Both the position numbers and the translations under genes were made by a program. A DNA stretch of 64,000 nucleotides, from the NCBI RefSeq assembly GCF_014207595.1, contig NZ_JACHGY010000001.1:1814812-1878811 (forward strand), given 5' to 3'. Source of the stretch: Algisphaera agarilytica (GTDB lineage Bacteria; Planctomycetota; Phycisphaerae; Phycisphaerales; Phycisphaeraceae). Below the pieces are notes generated by a model. It was not told where the DNA came from and searched no databases. It worked only from the letters and a program-made list of their open reading frames with translations. Below are positions 31,239 to 39,606 of this stretch, in pieces (the first letter of the stretch is position 1; every line of letters begins with the position of its first letter).

Positions 31239-33704
31239 ATGCCAGACCGCTACACCCGCCGCATCCTCGACCACATCGCTGACCGCCGTTACGCCCCGAG
31301 CACGGTGCAGGAGTTGGTCGAAGAGCTCTCCATTCCCGAAGACCAACAAGACGACTTCGTCAGCGCGATCGATGAGTTGCTCGAAGCCAAACAGGTGGTG
31401 CGAGGCACCGCCGACACCATCGCCCTGCCCCCGCCGGGCAAGGACATGATCGGCACGTTCCGGCGGCACGAGAAGGGCTTCGGCTTTCTCGTGCCCGACG
31501 AGCTCACCGAGCACGGCGACCTGTTCATCCCGCCGGGCAACGTCGGCGACGCCATGACTGGCGATAAGGTCAAAGCCAAGGTCATCCACGAGAAAGGCCG
31601 TGGCGGCGGGAAGTCGCCCTACATCGGCAAGATCATCGAGGTCCTCACCCGCTCCGACAAGCAGTACTCCGGAACGCTCCTGAAAAAGGGCAGCAAGTAC
31701 GGCGTGCAGGTCGATGGCCGGATCTTCAACGCCCCCGTCCTCATCCGCGACGTCAGCGCCAAGAACGCTCGGCCCGGCGACAAGGTCGTCATCGACCTCA
31801 TCCAATACCCCGACGACCGCGGCGACGGCGCGGTCGGCGTGATCACCGAAGTCCTCGGCGAAGCGGGCGAGCCGGATGTCGAAACCCTGGCGGTGATGCG
31901 GTCTGCGGGTCTGGTCGAGCGTTTCCCAGACGACGTCATGCGGCAGGCCCGTGAAGCGGCGCGTCGCCTCGATGACGACATCCCCGCCGACCGCGAAGAC
32001 CTCACCAGCGAGATGATCTGCACGATCGATCCGCCCGACGCCAAGGACTACGACGACGCGATCAGCGTCACCAAGCTCGACGGCACGAAGAAGGGCGAAC
32101 CCGCCTGGGAACTCGGCGTGCACATCGCCGACGTCGCCCACTACATCACCCCCGGCAGCGCCCTGGACGAAGAAGCCTACGAACGGGCCAACAGCACCTA
32201 CCTCCCCCGCAAGGTCGTGCCGATGCTGCCCGAGGTGCTGTCCAACGGCGTCTGTTCGCTGATGGAAGGCGTCAACCGCTTCGCTAAGTCCTGCTTCATC
32301 ACCTACGACAGCCTCGGCAACGTCCTCGAGCAACGCTTCGCCAAGACCGTGATCCGTTCCGCCAAACGGCTGACGTATATCGAAGCCCAAGCCCTGATCG
32401 AAGACGACCTGCGCACCGCGATCAAGCACTGCAAAGCCGAGCAGCCCAAGTACTCCCGCGCCCTGATCCAATGCCTCAAGCGGCAGGACGTGCTGGCCAA
32501 GATCATCCGCAAGCGTCGCTTGGGACAGGGCATGATTGTGCTGGGTCTGCCCGCGGTGGACCTCGTCTTTGATGAGACCGGCCGGGTCGTCGATGCCCAG
32601 CCCGAAGACGACGCGTTCACGCACAAGATCATTGAGATGTTCATGGTCGAGGCCAACGAAGCCGCGGCGCGGATCTTCGCCGAGCTCGAGGTGCCCATGG
32701 TCCGCCGGGTCCACGCCGACCCGGATGCCCACGACATGAGCGACCTCAAGGCCTTCGCCCGGGTCGCGGGTTACAACATCCCCGCCAAGCCGTCGCGGAT
32801 GGAGCTGCAACAGCTACTCGAATCAGTGCGGGATAAGCCCGCGCAGCACGCGGTGCACATGGCCGTGCTCAAGACGCTGAGCAAGGCCGAGTACAGCCCC
32901 GAGCTCATCGGTCACTTCGCGCTGGCCAGCGAACACTACACGCACTTCACCAGCCCGATCCGCCGGTACCCCGACTTCGTCGTCCACCGCTCGCTCGACG
33001 TGATGCTCGAGCACCAGCAACTCAAGGCGGGCAAGAAGCAACCCAACGCCAAACAACTCGGCAAGGCCTTGCGCGACGATGAGCGCATCCCCAACGAAGA
33101 GCAGATGCGCGAGATCGGTCGACACTGCTCAACCAAGGAACGCAACAGCGAATCCGCCGAACGCGAGCTGCGCAAGTACCTAGTCCTCGAACTCCTCTCG
33201 ACCAAGCTCGGCGAAGACTACCCCGCGACCGTCACCGGCGTCACCGGCCAGGGCATCTACCTGCAGATCGATCAGTACCTCATCGACGGGTTTATCAGCC
33301 TGCAAGACTTGCCGGGCGCGAAGTTCGACCGCTGGCAGTTCAACCGCAACACGGGCGCATTGGTCGCCCAGCGTTCGGGACGCACGATCACCATCGGCGA
33401 CCGCTTCCCTGCGGCCCGCATCGCCAGCGTCGACCTTGCCCGTCGTCAACTCGAACTGGTCATCATCGACGAACGCCAGGGGCGCAAGCTCGGCCAAGGC
33501 AAGCCCAAGGGTAAAGCCAAGGCGTCGGGTAAACCTGCCAAGCCCGCCAAAACCGGCAAGAAGCCTCGTCGGGAACAGGGTGAAAGGGACTCCAAAGCGG
33601 ACGGTTCGAACAAGCCCCGCCGCGGCCGCAGCGACAGCGCCAAAAAGAAGGCCCACGCCCGGACGATCAAACTCAAAAAACACCGCGGGCGCAAGCGGAA
33701 ATGA
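31239..33704 (+). CDS. rnr: Ribonuclease R
   Basis: 821 residues. Order: winged-helix N-terminus, cold-shock/OB domains (GTFRRHEKGFGFLVPD...), RNB catalytic domain from ~250 with the metal-binding loop TIDPPDAKDYDDAI, ANSTYLPRKVVPMLP, HFTSPIRRYPDFVVHR, then S1 (~640-720) and a Lys/Arg-rich tail of ~90 residues typical of RNase R. It degrades structured RNA 3' to 5'. Its stop overlaps the lgt start (ATGA), so the two are translationally coupled. Confidence 0.95.
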   Translation: MPDRYTRRILDHIADRRYAPSTVQELVEELSIPEDQQDDFVSAIDELLEAKQVVRGTADTIALPPPGKDMIGTFRRHEKGFGFLVPDELTEHGDLFIPPGNVGDAMTGDKVKAKVIHEKGRGGGKSPYIGKIIEVLTRSDKQYSGTLLKKGSKYGVQVDGRIFNAPVLIRDVSAKNARPGDKVVIDLIQYPDDRGDGAVGVITEVLGEAGEPDVETLAVMRSAGLVERFPDDVMRQAREAARRLDDDIPADREDLTSEMICTIDPPDAKDYDDAISVTKLDGTKKGEPAWELGVHIADVAHYITPGSALDEEAYERANSTYLPRKVVPMLPEVLSNGVCSLMEGVNRFAKSCFITYDSLGNVLEQRFAKTVIRSAKRLTYIEAQALIEDDLRTAIKHCKAEQPKYSRALIQCLKRQDVLAKIIRKRRLGQGMIVLGLPAVDLVFDETGRVVDAQPEDDAFTHKIIEMFMVEANEAAARIFAELEVPMVRRVHADPDAHDMSDLKAFARVAGYNIPAKPSRMELQQLLESVRDKPAQHAVHMAVLKTLSKAEYSPELIGHFALASEHYTHFTSPIRRYPDFVVHRSLDVMLEHQQLKAGKKQPNAKQLGKALRDDERIPNEEQMREIGRHCSTKERNSESAERELRKYLVLELLSTKLGEDYPATVTGVTGQGIYLQIDQYLIDGFISLQDLPGAKFDRWQFNRNTGALVAQRSGRTITIGDRFPAARIASVDLARRQLELVIIDERQGRKLGQGKPKGKAKASGKPAKPAKTGKKPRREQGERDSKADGSNKPRRGRSDSAKKKAHARTIKLKKHRGRKRK

Positions 33705-34729
33705 CCGCGTCGCTCGCCGCCTGGCTGCACACGATCGACCCGTACGCCATCCAGCTCTGGGAAGGCGGACCCATCCGTTGGTACGGGTTGTCGTACCTGG
33801 TGGGGTTTTTGATCGCGTATCTGCTGGTGCGCCGCGTCGCGCGGGTGGGCGTGTCGACGCTGGATTACCGCCGGGCCGCCGACCTGATCATCACCTTCGC
33901 GATCAGCATCGTGATCGGGGGGCGATTGGGTTACGTCGTTTTCTATAAACCCGAACTCTTGATCGAGTTTTCGGATTCTCTGCCTTACTGGGGCGTGCTC
34001 AACATCGCGGGGGGCGGGATGTCGTCGCACGGCGGGATGATCGGCGGGCTGGCCGGCGCGTGGTATTTCGCCTTCCGCCACAAGCAGCCGATCCTGCATC
34101 TGTTTGACCTGCTTGCCTTTGCGGCGCCGCTGGGTTTGTTTTGTGGGCGCGTGGCCAACTTCATCAACGGCGAACTGTTCGGCCGGGTGTGTGGCAAAGA
34201 GTTCCCGCTGGCGGTTCAGTTTCCGCAGGAAGCTTATGAATCACAGGAGCTATACAACGCCCTCACCCAGGCCTACGGCCGAGAGCTGCCGCGCAACTGG
34301 CTGGACCTTTTGCAATCGGGAAATGAGGCCTTGCAACAAGCCGCGATAGAGGTGTTGCCCGCCCGGCACGCGTCACAGCTGTATGCCGGGGTGCTTGAGG
34401 GCTTGGTGGTGTTTGCGGTCCTCGCCTTGATCTGGCTGAAACCCAAGCGGTCGGGCACGATCGCCGGGGCGTTCGGCATCACCTACGCGATCATGCGTTT
34501 GATCAACGAGAACTTCCGCGAGCCGGACGCGCACCTGGGCGAGCAACTGTTGGGCCTCACGCGTGGGCAGTGGTTGAGTGTTCCCCTGTTGCTGGCGGGA
34601 GTGGGGCTCGTGGTGTTGGCATATCGCCTCAAGCGTCCGCTGATGGGAAGTTGGCGTCGCGGGGAGTGGACCCGCTTGCCCGCTACGGCCGAAGGCGAGC
34701 CAGAATCGTCTTCGCCGAAGCCTGAATAA
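33701..34729 (+). CDS. lgt: Prolipoprotein diacylglyceryl transferase
   Basis: 342 residues, seven membrane helices. Signatures: GGGMSSHGGMIGGLAGAW and GLFCGRVANFINGELFGRVCG, the diacylglyceryl-transfer signature with its Arg and Asn; HASQLYAGVLEGL at the C-terminal part (QLYE/A motif). It makes the lipid-modified Cys of lipoproteins such as those at 18792 and 36888. An insert of ~45 residues after GKEFPLAVQFP is longer than in E. coli Lgt. It overlaps rnr by 4 bp and its end overlaps birA by 47 bp in the opposite direction. Confidence 0.94.
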   Translation: MTASLAAWLHTIDPYAIQLWEGGPIRWYGLSYLVGFLIAYLLVRRVARVGVSTLDYRRAADLIITFAISIVIGGRLGYVVFYKPELLIEFSDSLPYWGVLNIAGGGMSSHGGMIGGLAGAWYFAFRHKQPILHLFDLLAFAAPLGLFCGRVANFINGELFGRVCGKEFPLAVQFPQEAYESQELYNALTQAYGRELPRNWLDLLQSGNEALQQAAIEVLPARHASQLYAGVLEGLVVFAVLALIWLKPKRSGTIAGAFGITYAIMRLINENFREPDAHLGEQLLGLTRGQWLSVPLLLAGVGLVVLAYRLKRPLMGSWRRGEWTRLPATAEGEPESSSPKPE

Positions 34730-35237
34730 GTTCGTTGAGATCCACGTCGTGGCCGAGGATGTCGCGCAGCGACGTCGGTGGGGTACGCAAATCGTCGCCT
34801 AGTTCGCTGGCGGCGAAGTTCGCGTTGATTCCGACACCCACGATGACCGTGGTGGGCGGTTGTTCTTCGGGGGATCGGCCGGCCGAAAGTGTTTGCTCGC
34901 AGAGGATGCCCACGAGTTTCTTGCCGTGGCGCAAGATGTCGTTGGGGTGTTTGAGGGTGAGCCCGTCGCAGTAAGACGACAGCGTTTCGATTAAAGCTTC
35001 GCCCACGACGACCGGCGTCGCCGCTTCGGGCCGAGGCATCGGGACGGCCAGGCTGAACCACGCGCCGCCTTGGGGTGACTTCCAGCTTCGGCCGTGGCTG
35101 CCGCGCGATTGCGTCTGAGTGTCGGCCCAGACCAGCACGATCTGATCGGCGTGCTCGACGATAAGGCGCTTGGCCTCGTCGCTGGTGGACCCGATTTCCT
35201 CGAAGTGAAACGTCAGCATGGATGTAGCGGGTTCCAT
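34683..35237 (-). CDS. birA: Biotin--[biotin carboxyl-carrier protein] ligase
   Basis: 184 residues, catalytic domain only, without the N-terminal repressor HTH and with little of the C-terminal SH3-like domain. Seen: EEIGSTSDEAKRL, the biotin loop TQSRGSHGRSWKSPQGGAWFSL (GRGR-type), LKHPNDILRHGKKLVGILCEQ and VIVGVGINANF. It starts one base after the stop of the biotin carrier gene, so enzyme and substrate are made together. Its last 47 bp overlap the convergent lgt gene. Confidence 0.92.
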   Translation of the reverse strand: MEPATSMLTFHFEEIGSTSDEAKRLIVEHADQIVLVWADTQTQSRGSHGRSWKSPQGGAWFSLAVPMPRPEAATPVVVGEALIETLSSYCDGLTLKHPNDILRHGKKLVGILCEQTLSAGRSPEEQPPTTVIVGVGINANFAASELGDDLRTPPTSLRDILGHDVDLNELIQASAKTILARLRP

Positions 35238-35238
35238 G

Positions 35239-35583
35239 TCAGAACGTCACGAGGACCTGGTTGACCGTGGCGGTGTCGCCGACGCTGACGTGAACTTCTT
35301 TGACGATGCCCGCGTGGGGTGAGACGACGCTGGACTCCATCTTCATGGCTTCGATGACGACCAGCGTTTCGTTGGCCGCCACGGTGTCGCCGGGCTTGAC
35401 CAGAACCTCGAGTACGTTGCCGGTGAGAGGGCTCTCGACGGTGTCTTCGCGTTGCGACGACGGCGGCAGCAGCGTGATGCTCGACGCGACGGGCAGGTCG
35501 GTGATGACGGTGGCTTTTTCCTCTTCGAGGATTTGGACCTCGACGTGATAGGCTTGGCCGTCAACGGTGATGAGCATCTTCAT
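35239..35583 (-). CDS. Biotin carboxyl carrier (biotin/lipoyl attachment) protein
   Basis: 114 residues. The first ~45 form a small beta domain, then a barrel with the biotinylation motif IEAMKMES (Lys in AMKM), GNVLEVLVKPGDTV before and VKEVHVSVGDTV after it, as in the gamma/BCCP subunits of decarboxylases and carboxylases. It overlaps the small upstream gene by ATGA and is followed at once by birA. No carboxyltransferase or carboxylase gene is in the window, so its partners are encoded elsewhere. Confidence 0.9.
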   Translation of the reverse strand: MKMLITVDGQAYHVEVQILEEEKATVITDLPVASSITLLPPSSQREDTVESPLTGNVLEVLVKPGDTVAANETLVVIEAMKMESSVVSPHAGIVKEVHVSVGDTATVNQVLVTF

Positions 35584-35744
35584 GGCTTGGCCTTTCCGGG
35601 CGGAGAAGGTCGGGTGTCGTCGTCAGGTGGAGGTGACGGTGCCGCCTGGACCGCGGTGATGAGCACGTCTCGGCCGAGCGCCGCGGTGGCGGCGGCGGTG
35701 AGGATGGCGATGAGCTTCGGGTCGTGGGGTGGGGTTGAAGACAT
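35580..35744 (-). CDS. Small 54-residue protein before the biotin carrier
   Basis: ATG at 35742-35744 to a TGA that overlaps the next start (ATGA). Sequence begins MSSTPPHDPKLIAILTAAAT and has an Ala-rich helix (AILTAAATAALG) then a Pro/Asp-rich tail. It recalls the small helical subunits found next to biotin carriers in sodium-pumping or methylmalonyl-CoA decarboxylase operons (LVAVIAAAIAAYLG type), but the match is short. Coupling to the carrier supports a real gene. Confidence 0.6.
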   Translation of the reverse strand: MSSTPPHDPKLIAILTAAATAALGRDVLITAVQAAPSPPPDDDTRPSPPGKAKP

Positions 35745-35818
35745 CTTCCAGCAAGATAGCCGGGGTTGTATAGGCGTTCAATCCAATTTACGAGCCGTGC
35801 GATAAGGTTGTTTGATTC

Positions 35819-35887
35819 GTAGGTCAGGTCTTCGACCTGACACCCTGTTATCTAGGCGACCATGTCAGGTCGAAGACCTGACCTACG
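35819..35887. repeat. Inverted repeat, GTAGGTCAGG family, copy 2
   Basis: Arms CGTAGGTCAGGTCTTCGACC (35819) and its mirror ending GACCTGACCTACG (35887). Each arm also folds on itself (CAGGTCTTCGACCTG). It lies between the 3' end of oppB and the biotin genes and touches the oppB stop region (4 bp away). Confidence 0.85.
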
Positions 35888-35890
35888 AAA

Positions 35891-36808
35891 CTACAGCTCG
35901 ATGCGCGGGTCCAGCCAGGCGTAGGCGACATCGACAACGAGGTTGAACAGGATGAGCATGGTGGCGTAGACGAGTACGATGCCGAGGATCAGCGACTGGT
36001 CTTTGTTGAGGACCGAGTTGACGAAGTACTCGCCGATGCCGGGGATATTGAAGACTTTTTCAACGACGAACGAGCCGGTCATCACCGAGGCGGCGGCGGG
36101 GCCGAGGAACGAAAGCACCGGGAGGTAGGCGACTTTCATGGCGTGTTTGAACAGCGCTTTGTGATTCGACAACCCCTTGGCGCGGGCGGTGCGGATGAAG
36201 TCGGCGCTCATGATGTCGGCCAGTCCCAGCCGGATCAGCCGGGCGATATAGGCCGCGGGCGCAAGGCCCAGCGTGATCGCGGGCAGGATCATGTCCCGTG
36301 GCGAGCTCCACCCCCCCACCGGCACCCAGTTGAGCATCCCCGCAAACACGACGAGCAGGATCGTGCCCGTGACGAAGTTAGGCAGGCTGATCCCCAGGAG
36401 CGCCACGCCCAGGCTCATATGGTCCAGCGGGCTGCCGGGCTTCAACGCGCCGAGCACCCCAGCCAATGTACCGAGGAACAACGCCACACCCAACGCCGCG
36501 AAGCCCAGCGACGCGCTGATCGGCAAACCCTCGGCGATGATTTCGCGGACCGAACGCCCGCGGTATTCCAAGCTAGGCCCGAAGTCGCCGACTAGCGCGC
36601 CCTTGGCGTAACCCACGAGGAAGCTCGTCGGCGAGTCGAGGTTGTATCGGGCTTTCATCGCCTGCTCGACCTCCGGCGGAGGCCGACGCCCTTCGGCGCG
36701 GTCCAACGGGTTGCCGGGCAGCACCCAGACCAGCGTGAACGTTACCAGGAAGATGATCGCGAGGATCAACGGCAACTGGATCAAGCGTCGGAGGATCAGC
36801 GAGGCCAT
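35891..36808 (-). CDS. oppB: Oligopeptide ABC transporter permease, OppB/DppB type
   Basis: 305 residues, six membrane segments, with the N-terminal MASLILRRLIQLPLILAIIF start of the DppB family and the EAA-type loop AYIARLIRLGLADIMSADFIRTARAKGLS that contacts the ATPase. It follows the substrate-binding gene by ~80 bp, so both form a transcript. The second permease and the two ATPases that normally follow (oppC, oppD, oppF) are not downstream here. Confidence 0.93.
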   Translation of the reverse strand: MASLILRRLIQLPLILAIIFLVTFTLVWVLPGNPLDRAEGRRPPPEVEQAMKARYNLDSPTSFLVGYAKGALVGDFGPSLEYRGRSVREIIAEGLPISASLGFAALGVALFLGTLAGVLGALKPGSPLDHMSLGVALLGISLPNFVTGTILLVVFAGMLNWVPVGGWSSPRDMILPAITLGLAPAAYIARLIRLGLADIMSADFIRTARAKGLSNHKALFKHAMKVAYLPVLSFLGPAAASVMTGSFVVEKVFNIPGIGEYFVNSVLNKDQSLILGIVLVYATMLILFNLVVDVAYAWLDPRIEL

Positions 36809-36887
36809 AAGAAAAGCAGCGAAGCAGCAAAAATCAAATGCAGAAAAGGATTGGTCAGCCCAGCAATGTTTCTGCTTTGCTGGTTTT

Positions 36888-38633
36888 CTATTCTCCTGCC
36901 CCGACCACCTCGATCGCGTCCAGGCGGCGCACGTTCCAAGGGTTGGGGTGGTGGTTCTTCACCCGCGCGGGATCGAAGAGCTCGAGGTTTGTGTAGTGGT
37001 AGAGCGGCATCAACGGCTGCTCGGCGAGCATCAACGCCTCGGCTTCGGCCAACATCTTCAGGCGAGTGGGCGCGTCCATCTCCGTCTCGGCGGCGTCGAG
37101 CAATTGGTCGTACTCGGCGTTGGCGTACTTGGCGTCGTTGTTGTTGTTACGCGAGTGGAACTTGTCGAGGAAGGTCGTGGGGTCGCGGTAGTCGCCGAAC
37201 CAGCCGGCCCGGGCGATCTGAAAGCCCTGGTTTTTCAGGCGGTCGCTGAAGGTGGTGCGCTCGACCGATTCGATCTGAACGGTAACGCCCAGGTGGGTTT
37301 CCCAGCCCTTGCGGATCGCCTGGGCGGGGTCTTCGTGGCCGCCGCCTTCGTTGATCAGCAGGGTGATGCCCGACAGGCCGTCGCCGTTGGGGTAGCCCGC
37401 CTCGGCGAGCAGGGTCTTGGCCGCGGCGGGGTCGAAGCTCACACCCGCATCCGTTGGGGCGGTGTAGTTCGGTAGGGCGTCGGGCGGGATGAACGTGAGC
37501 GCAACGGGTTGGTTGAGCTGGGTCACGTTTTCGACCAGTGTTTTGCGGTCCACCGCTAGCGAAAACGCGCGGCGGACCCGGGCGTCGGCGAATGGATTGG
37601 GCTTACCCTCGTAGGTTGGCTCACAGTTGAAGGTGTAGAAATAGGTGCCTGCTGCGGCGCCGTAGTGCACATCGGCTCGGCCGGAGGCGACGAGCTTGGC
37701 GGCGTCTTGCGACGCGGTGGGGAAGCTGGGGTACCAATCGGTCTCGCCCTCGCCGTAGCGGAGCAGCCCGTTGCCCGGGTCGGTGTTGACCTGCATGGTC
37801 ACACGGGTGTTGCCCATCGCGTCGCGGTTCCACCAGTTGGGGTTTTGCTCGAGGATGAGCCGTTGCTTGAATTGCCAGGTGTCGAGCCGGTAGGGGCCGT
37901 TGCTGACGATCAGCTCGGGCTTTTGGAAGTAGACCGGGTCCATGGTCACGGTGCCCGTCTCGGCGTCGGGCTTGAGGTAAGCGTCGGCACTCGCGCGGTG
38001 GACCGGTGAAAACGGCGCGAACGCCACGAGTTCGTTGAAAAAAGCGGTGGGTTGTTGGAGCGTGACCTGAAGCGTGCGTTCGTCTAACGCTTTGATGCCC
38101 ACGGTTTCGTCGAAGCGGGCTTGGGTCTGCGCCCAAAGGTCTTCTGCGGAAACGCCCGAGTCTTTGAAGTTCCGCAGCTGCCCACCACGCCAATTGAAGA
38201 AGTCCTCGGCCCCTTCGATGCAGAAGAACAAGGCGGAGTAGTCGGCGGCGAGGTCGAACAGCAATGCACGCTGCCAGCCGTAGGCGTAGTCCGAGGCGAG
38301 CAGCGGGTCGCCGTTGGACCACTTGGCGTTTTCGCGGATGGTGAAGGTGTAGACCGTGCCGTCGTCGCTGACTTGCGGCAGGGCCTCGGCGGCGGACGGT
38401 TCGATCTCCATGGTCGCCGGGTTCACGCGCAGCAGCGGCTCGAAGAGGCCTTCGATGATGCGGAAATCGATCAGCCAACTCGTGGCCTGCGGGTCGAGGG
38501 TTTTGATGGCCGAGCCGCTGATGAACCGGAGCTCGCCCTCCGCGGCCGGGGGCTCTTCGGGTTGGAAGCCACAGCCCGTGGCGACACTCAAGGCGGCGAT
38601 CAGACACGAGCACAGGGCAATGGATTTAAACAT
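36888..38633 (-). CDS. oppA: Oligopeptide ABC transporter substrate-binding lipoprotein
   Basis: 581 residues, SBP family 5. Signal peptide with lipobox VATGC (Cys ~21), then FISGSAIKTLDPQAT, the family signature region ENAKWSNGDPLLASDYAYGWQR, LVSNGPYRLDTWQFKQRLILEQNPNWWN-like stretch and FADARVRRAFSLAVDRKTLV. It captures peptides for the permease encoded next. The 80-bp gap before oppB contains a palindrome with AAAGCAGCGAAGCAGCAAAA facing TTTCTGCTTTGCTGGTTTTC. Confidence 0.93.
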   Translation of the reverse strand: MFKSIALCSCLIAALSVATGCGFQPEEPPAAEGELRFISGSAIKTLDPQATSWLIDFRIIEGLFEPLLRVNPATMEIEPSAAEALPQVSDDGTVYTFTIRENAKWSNGDPLLASDYAYGWQRALLFDLAADYSALFFCIEGAEDFFNWRGGQLRNFKDSGVSAEDLWAQTQARFDETVGIKALDERTLQVTLQQPTAFFNELVAFAPFSPVHRASADAYLKPDAETGTVTMDPVYFQKPELIVSNGPYRLDTWQFKQRLILEQNPNWWNRDAMGNTRVTMQVNTDPGNGLLRYGEGETDWYPSFPTASQDAAKLVASGRADVHYGAAAGTYFYTFNCEPTYEGKPNPFADARVRRAFSLAVDRKTLVENVTQLNQPVALTFIPPDALPNYTAPTDAGVSFDPAAAKTLLAEAGYPNGDGLSGITLLINEGGGHEDPAQAIRKGWETHLGVTVQIESVERTTFSDRLKNQGFQIARAGWFGDYRDPTTFLDKFHSRNNNNDAKYANAEYDQLLDAAETEMDAPTRLKMLAEAEALMLAEQPLMPLYHYTNLELFDPARVKNHHPNPWNVRRLDAIEVVGAGE

Positions 38634-38684
38634 GCCGTGATCTTACCCCCCGTCGGGGGTTCCGGCGATGTCGGATCACGCGGG

Positions 38685-39107
38685 TTACGGCCGGGGTTCG
38701 GTCATCGGAGTCTCCGCGGGGCGGACCTTGTCGAGCAGCTCGGAGACCGTGCCGCCGGTGGAGAGGAAGTAGATCGAGTACCCCCCCGCTGCGAGGATCG
38801 CCAGCACTACGATCAGGACCAGCCGACGCATGACCGGCGAGCGCTTGCGGCCCGTCGCGTCGTGGACCGCCTGGTGCTGAGCGGTGACCTGCTCCTGAAC
38901 GGTGTCCATCTTGTTCTGCATCGCGTCGTAACGCTGTTCATCCTTCTCCGAGCCCTTGCGGGTCGGGGCGGCGTAGTAGCCCTCGCCCGAGCCGCGTTGG
39001 ACGACGTAGAAGATGCGGTCTTCCTCGTCGCGGACGGCACGGCCGATGTCTTCGTCGCGGATTTTGACGGGGCGGCCGGAGTAGGGGCTGTTGATGGTGA
39101 TGGGCAT
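38685..39107 (-). CDS. Single-helix membrane protein of unknown function
   Basis: 140 residues. The first ~50 read like a small beta domain (PITINSPYSGRPVKIRDEDIGR, FYVVQRGSGEGYYA), followed by a charged, probably coiled segment (EQRYDAMQNKMDTVQEQV), one membrane helix (RRLVLIVVLAILAAGGYSIYFL, ~93-114) and a short tail. The N-terminal domain resembles a forkhead-like or zinc-ribbon-less sorting domain in outline only. No name can be given. Confidence 0.65.
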   Translation of the reverse strand: MPITINSPYSGRPVKIRDEDIGRAVRDEEDRIFYVVQRGSGEGYYAAPTRKGSEKDEQRYDAMQNKMDTVQEQVTAQHQAVHDATGRKRSPVMRRLVLIVVLAILAAGGYSIYFLSTGGTVSELLDKVRPAETPMTEPRP

Positions 39108-39354
39108 GGCGATGACCTGGGATGGGGTGGCGGTATGGAAAGGCGAGAAGCCCCCGCCTCACGCCCGAGCTCCAGTATACCGCTGCGTGGACGGGATCTG
39201 AGAGAGCGGTGGGCTTGGGGGGCACGGGGGATCACGTCCGTGGCGGTTACACCCTCATGGGCGTGGCGGCGTGGGGCCGATGGTGCCCAGACGAGGAGCA
39301 TGGGCGATCCTGCCCCGCTTTGATGGACCTTTTCGAGCCTGAGGACACGTCACG

Positions 39355-39543
39355 ATGAGCAAGCAGCAGATGATTGAGCAGATTCAACTCAAGAACCGCA
39401 GTGCGTCTCCGGAATTCCTCGAGCGTTTCGATGAGATGGCTCTGCAGACCTATCTGCGTCGGCTCAATACGGTCGTCGGCCACCGCGGCAAAGGCAGCGT
39501 CTGGGTCCGTGAGGGCAACACCCCCGCCATCGCCACGCGATAA
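39355..39543 (+). CDS. Small conserved-looking protein, 62 residues
   Basis: Start MSKQQMIEQIQLKNRSASPE, then FLERFDEMALQTYLRRL and a short basic tail. Small planctomycete proteins of this outline (xxMIxxIxxxNRSAxxxFLxxFxExxLxxYLxxL) are familiar to me as unnamed conserved proteins. GAGGACACGTCACG precedes the ATG (GAGG ~12 bp away). It is divergent from the 38685 gene. Confidence 0.65.
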   Translation: MSKQQMIEQIQLKNRSASPEFLERFDEMALQTYLRRLNTVVGHRGKGSVWVREGNTPAIATR

Positions 39544-39606
39544 AGCGTCTCGCTGTAGGCGATATTGTTCGCGGCACATCAGATGGAATGAAGGTCCGCC
39601 CCGAAA

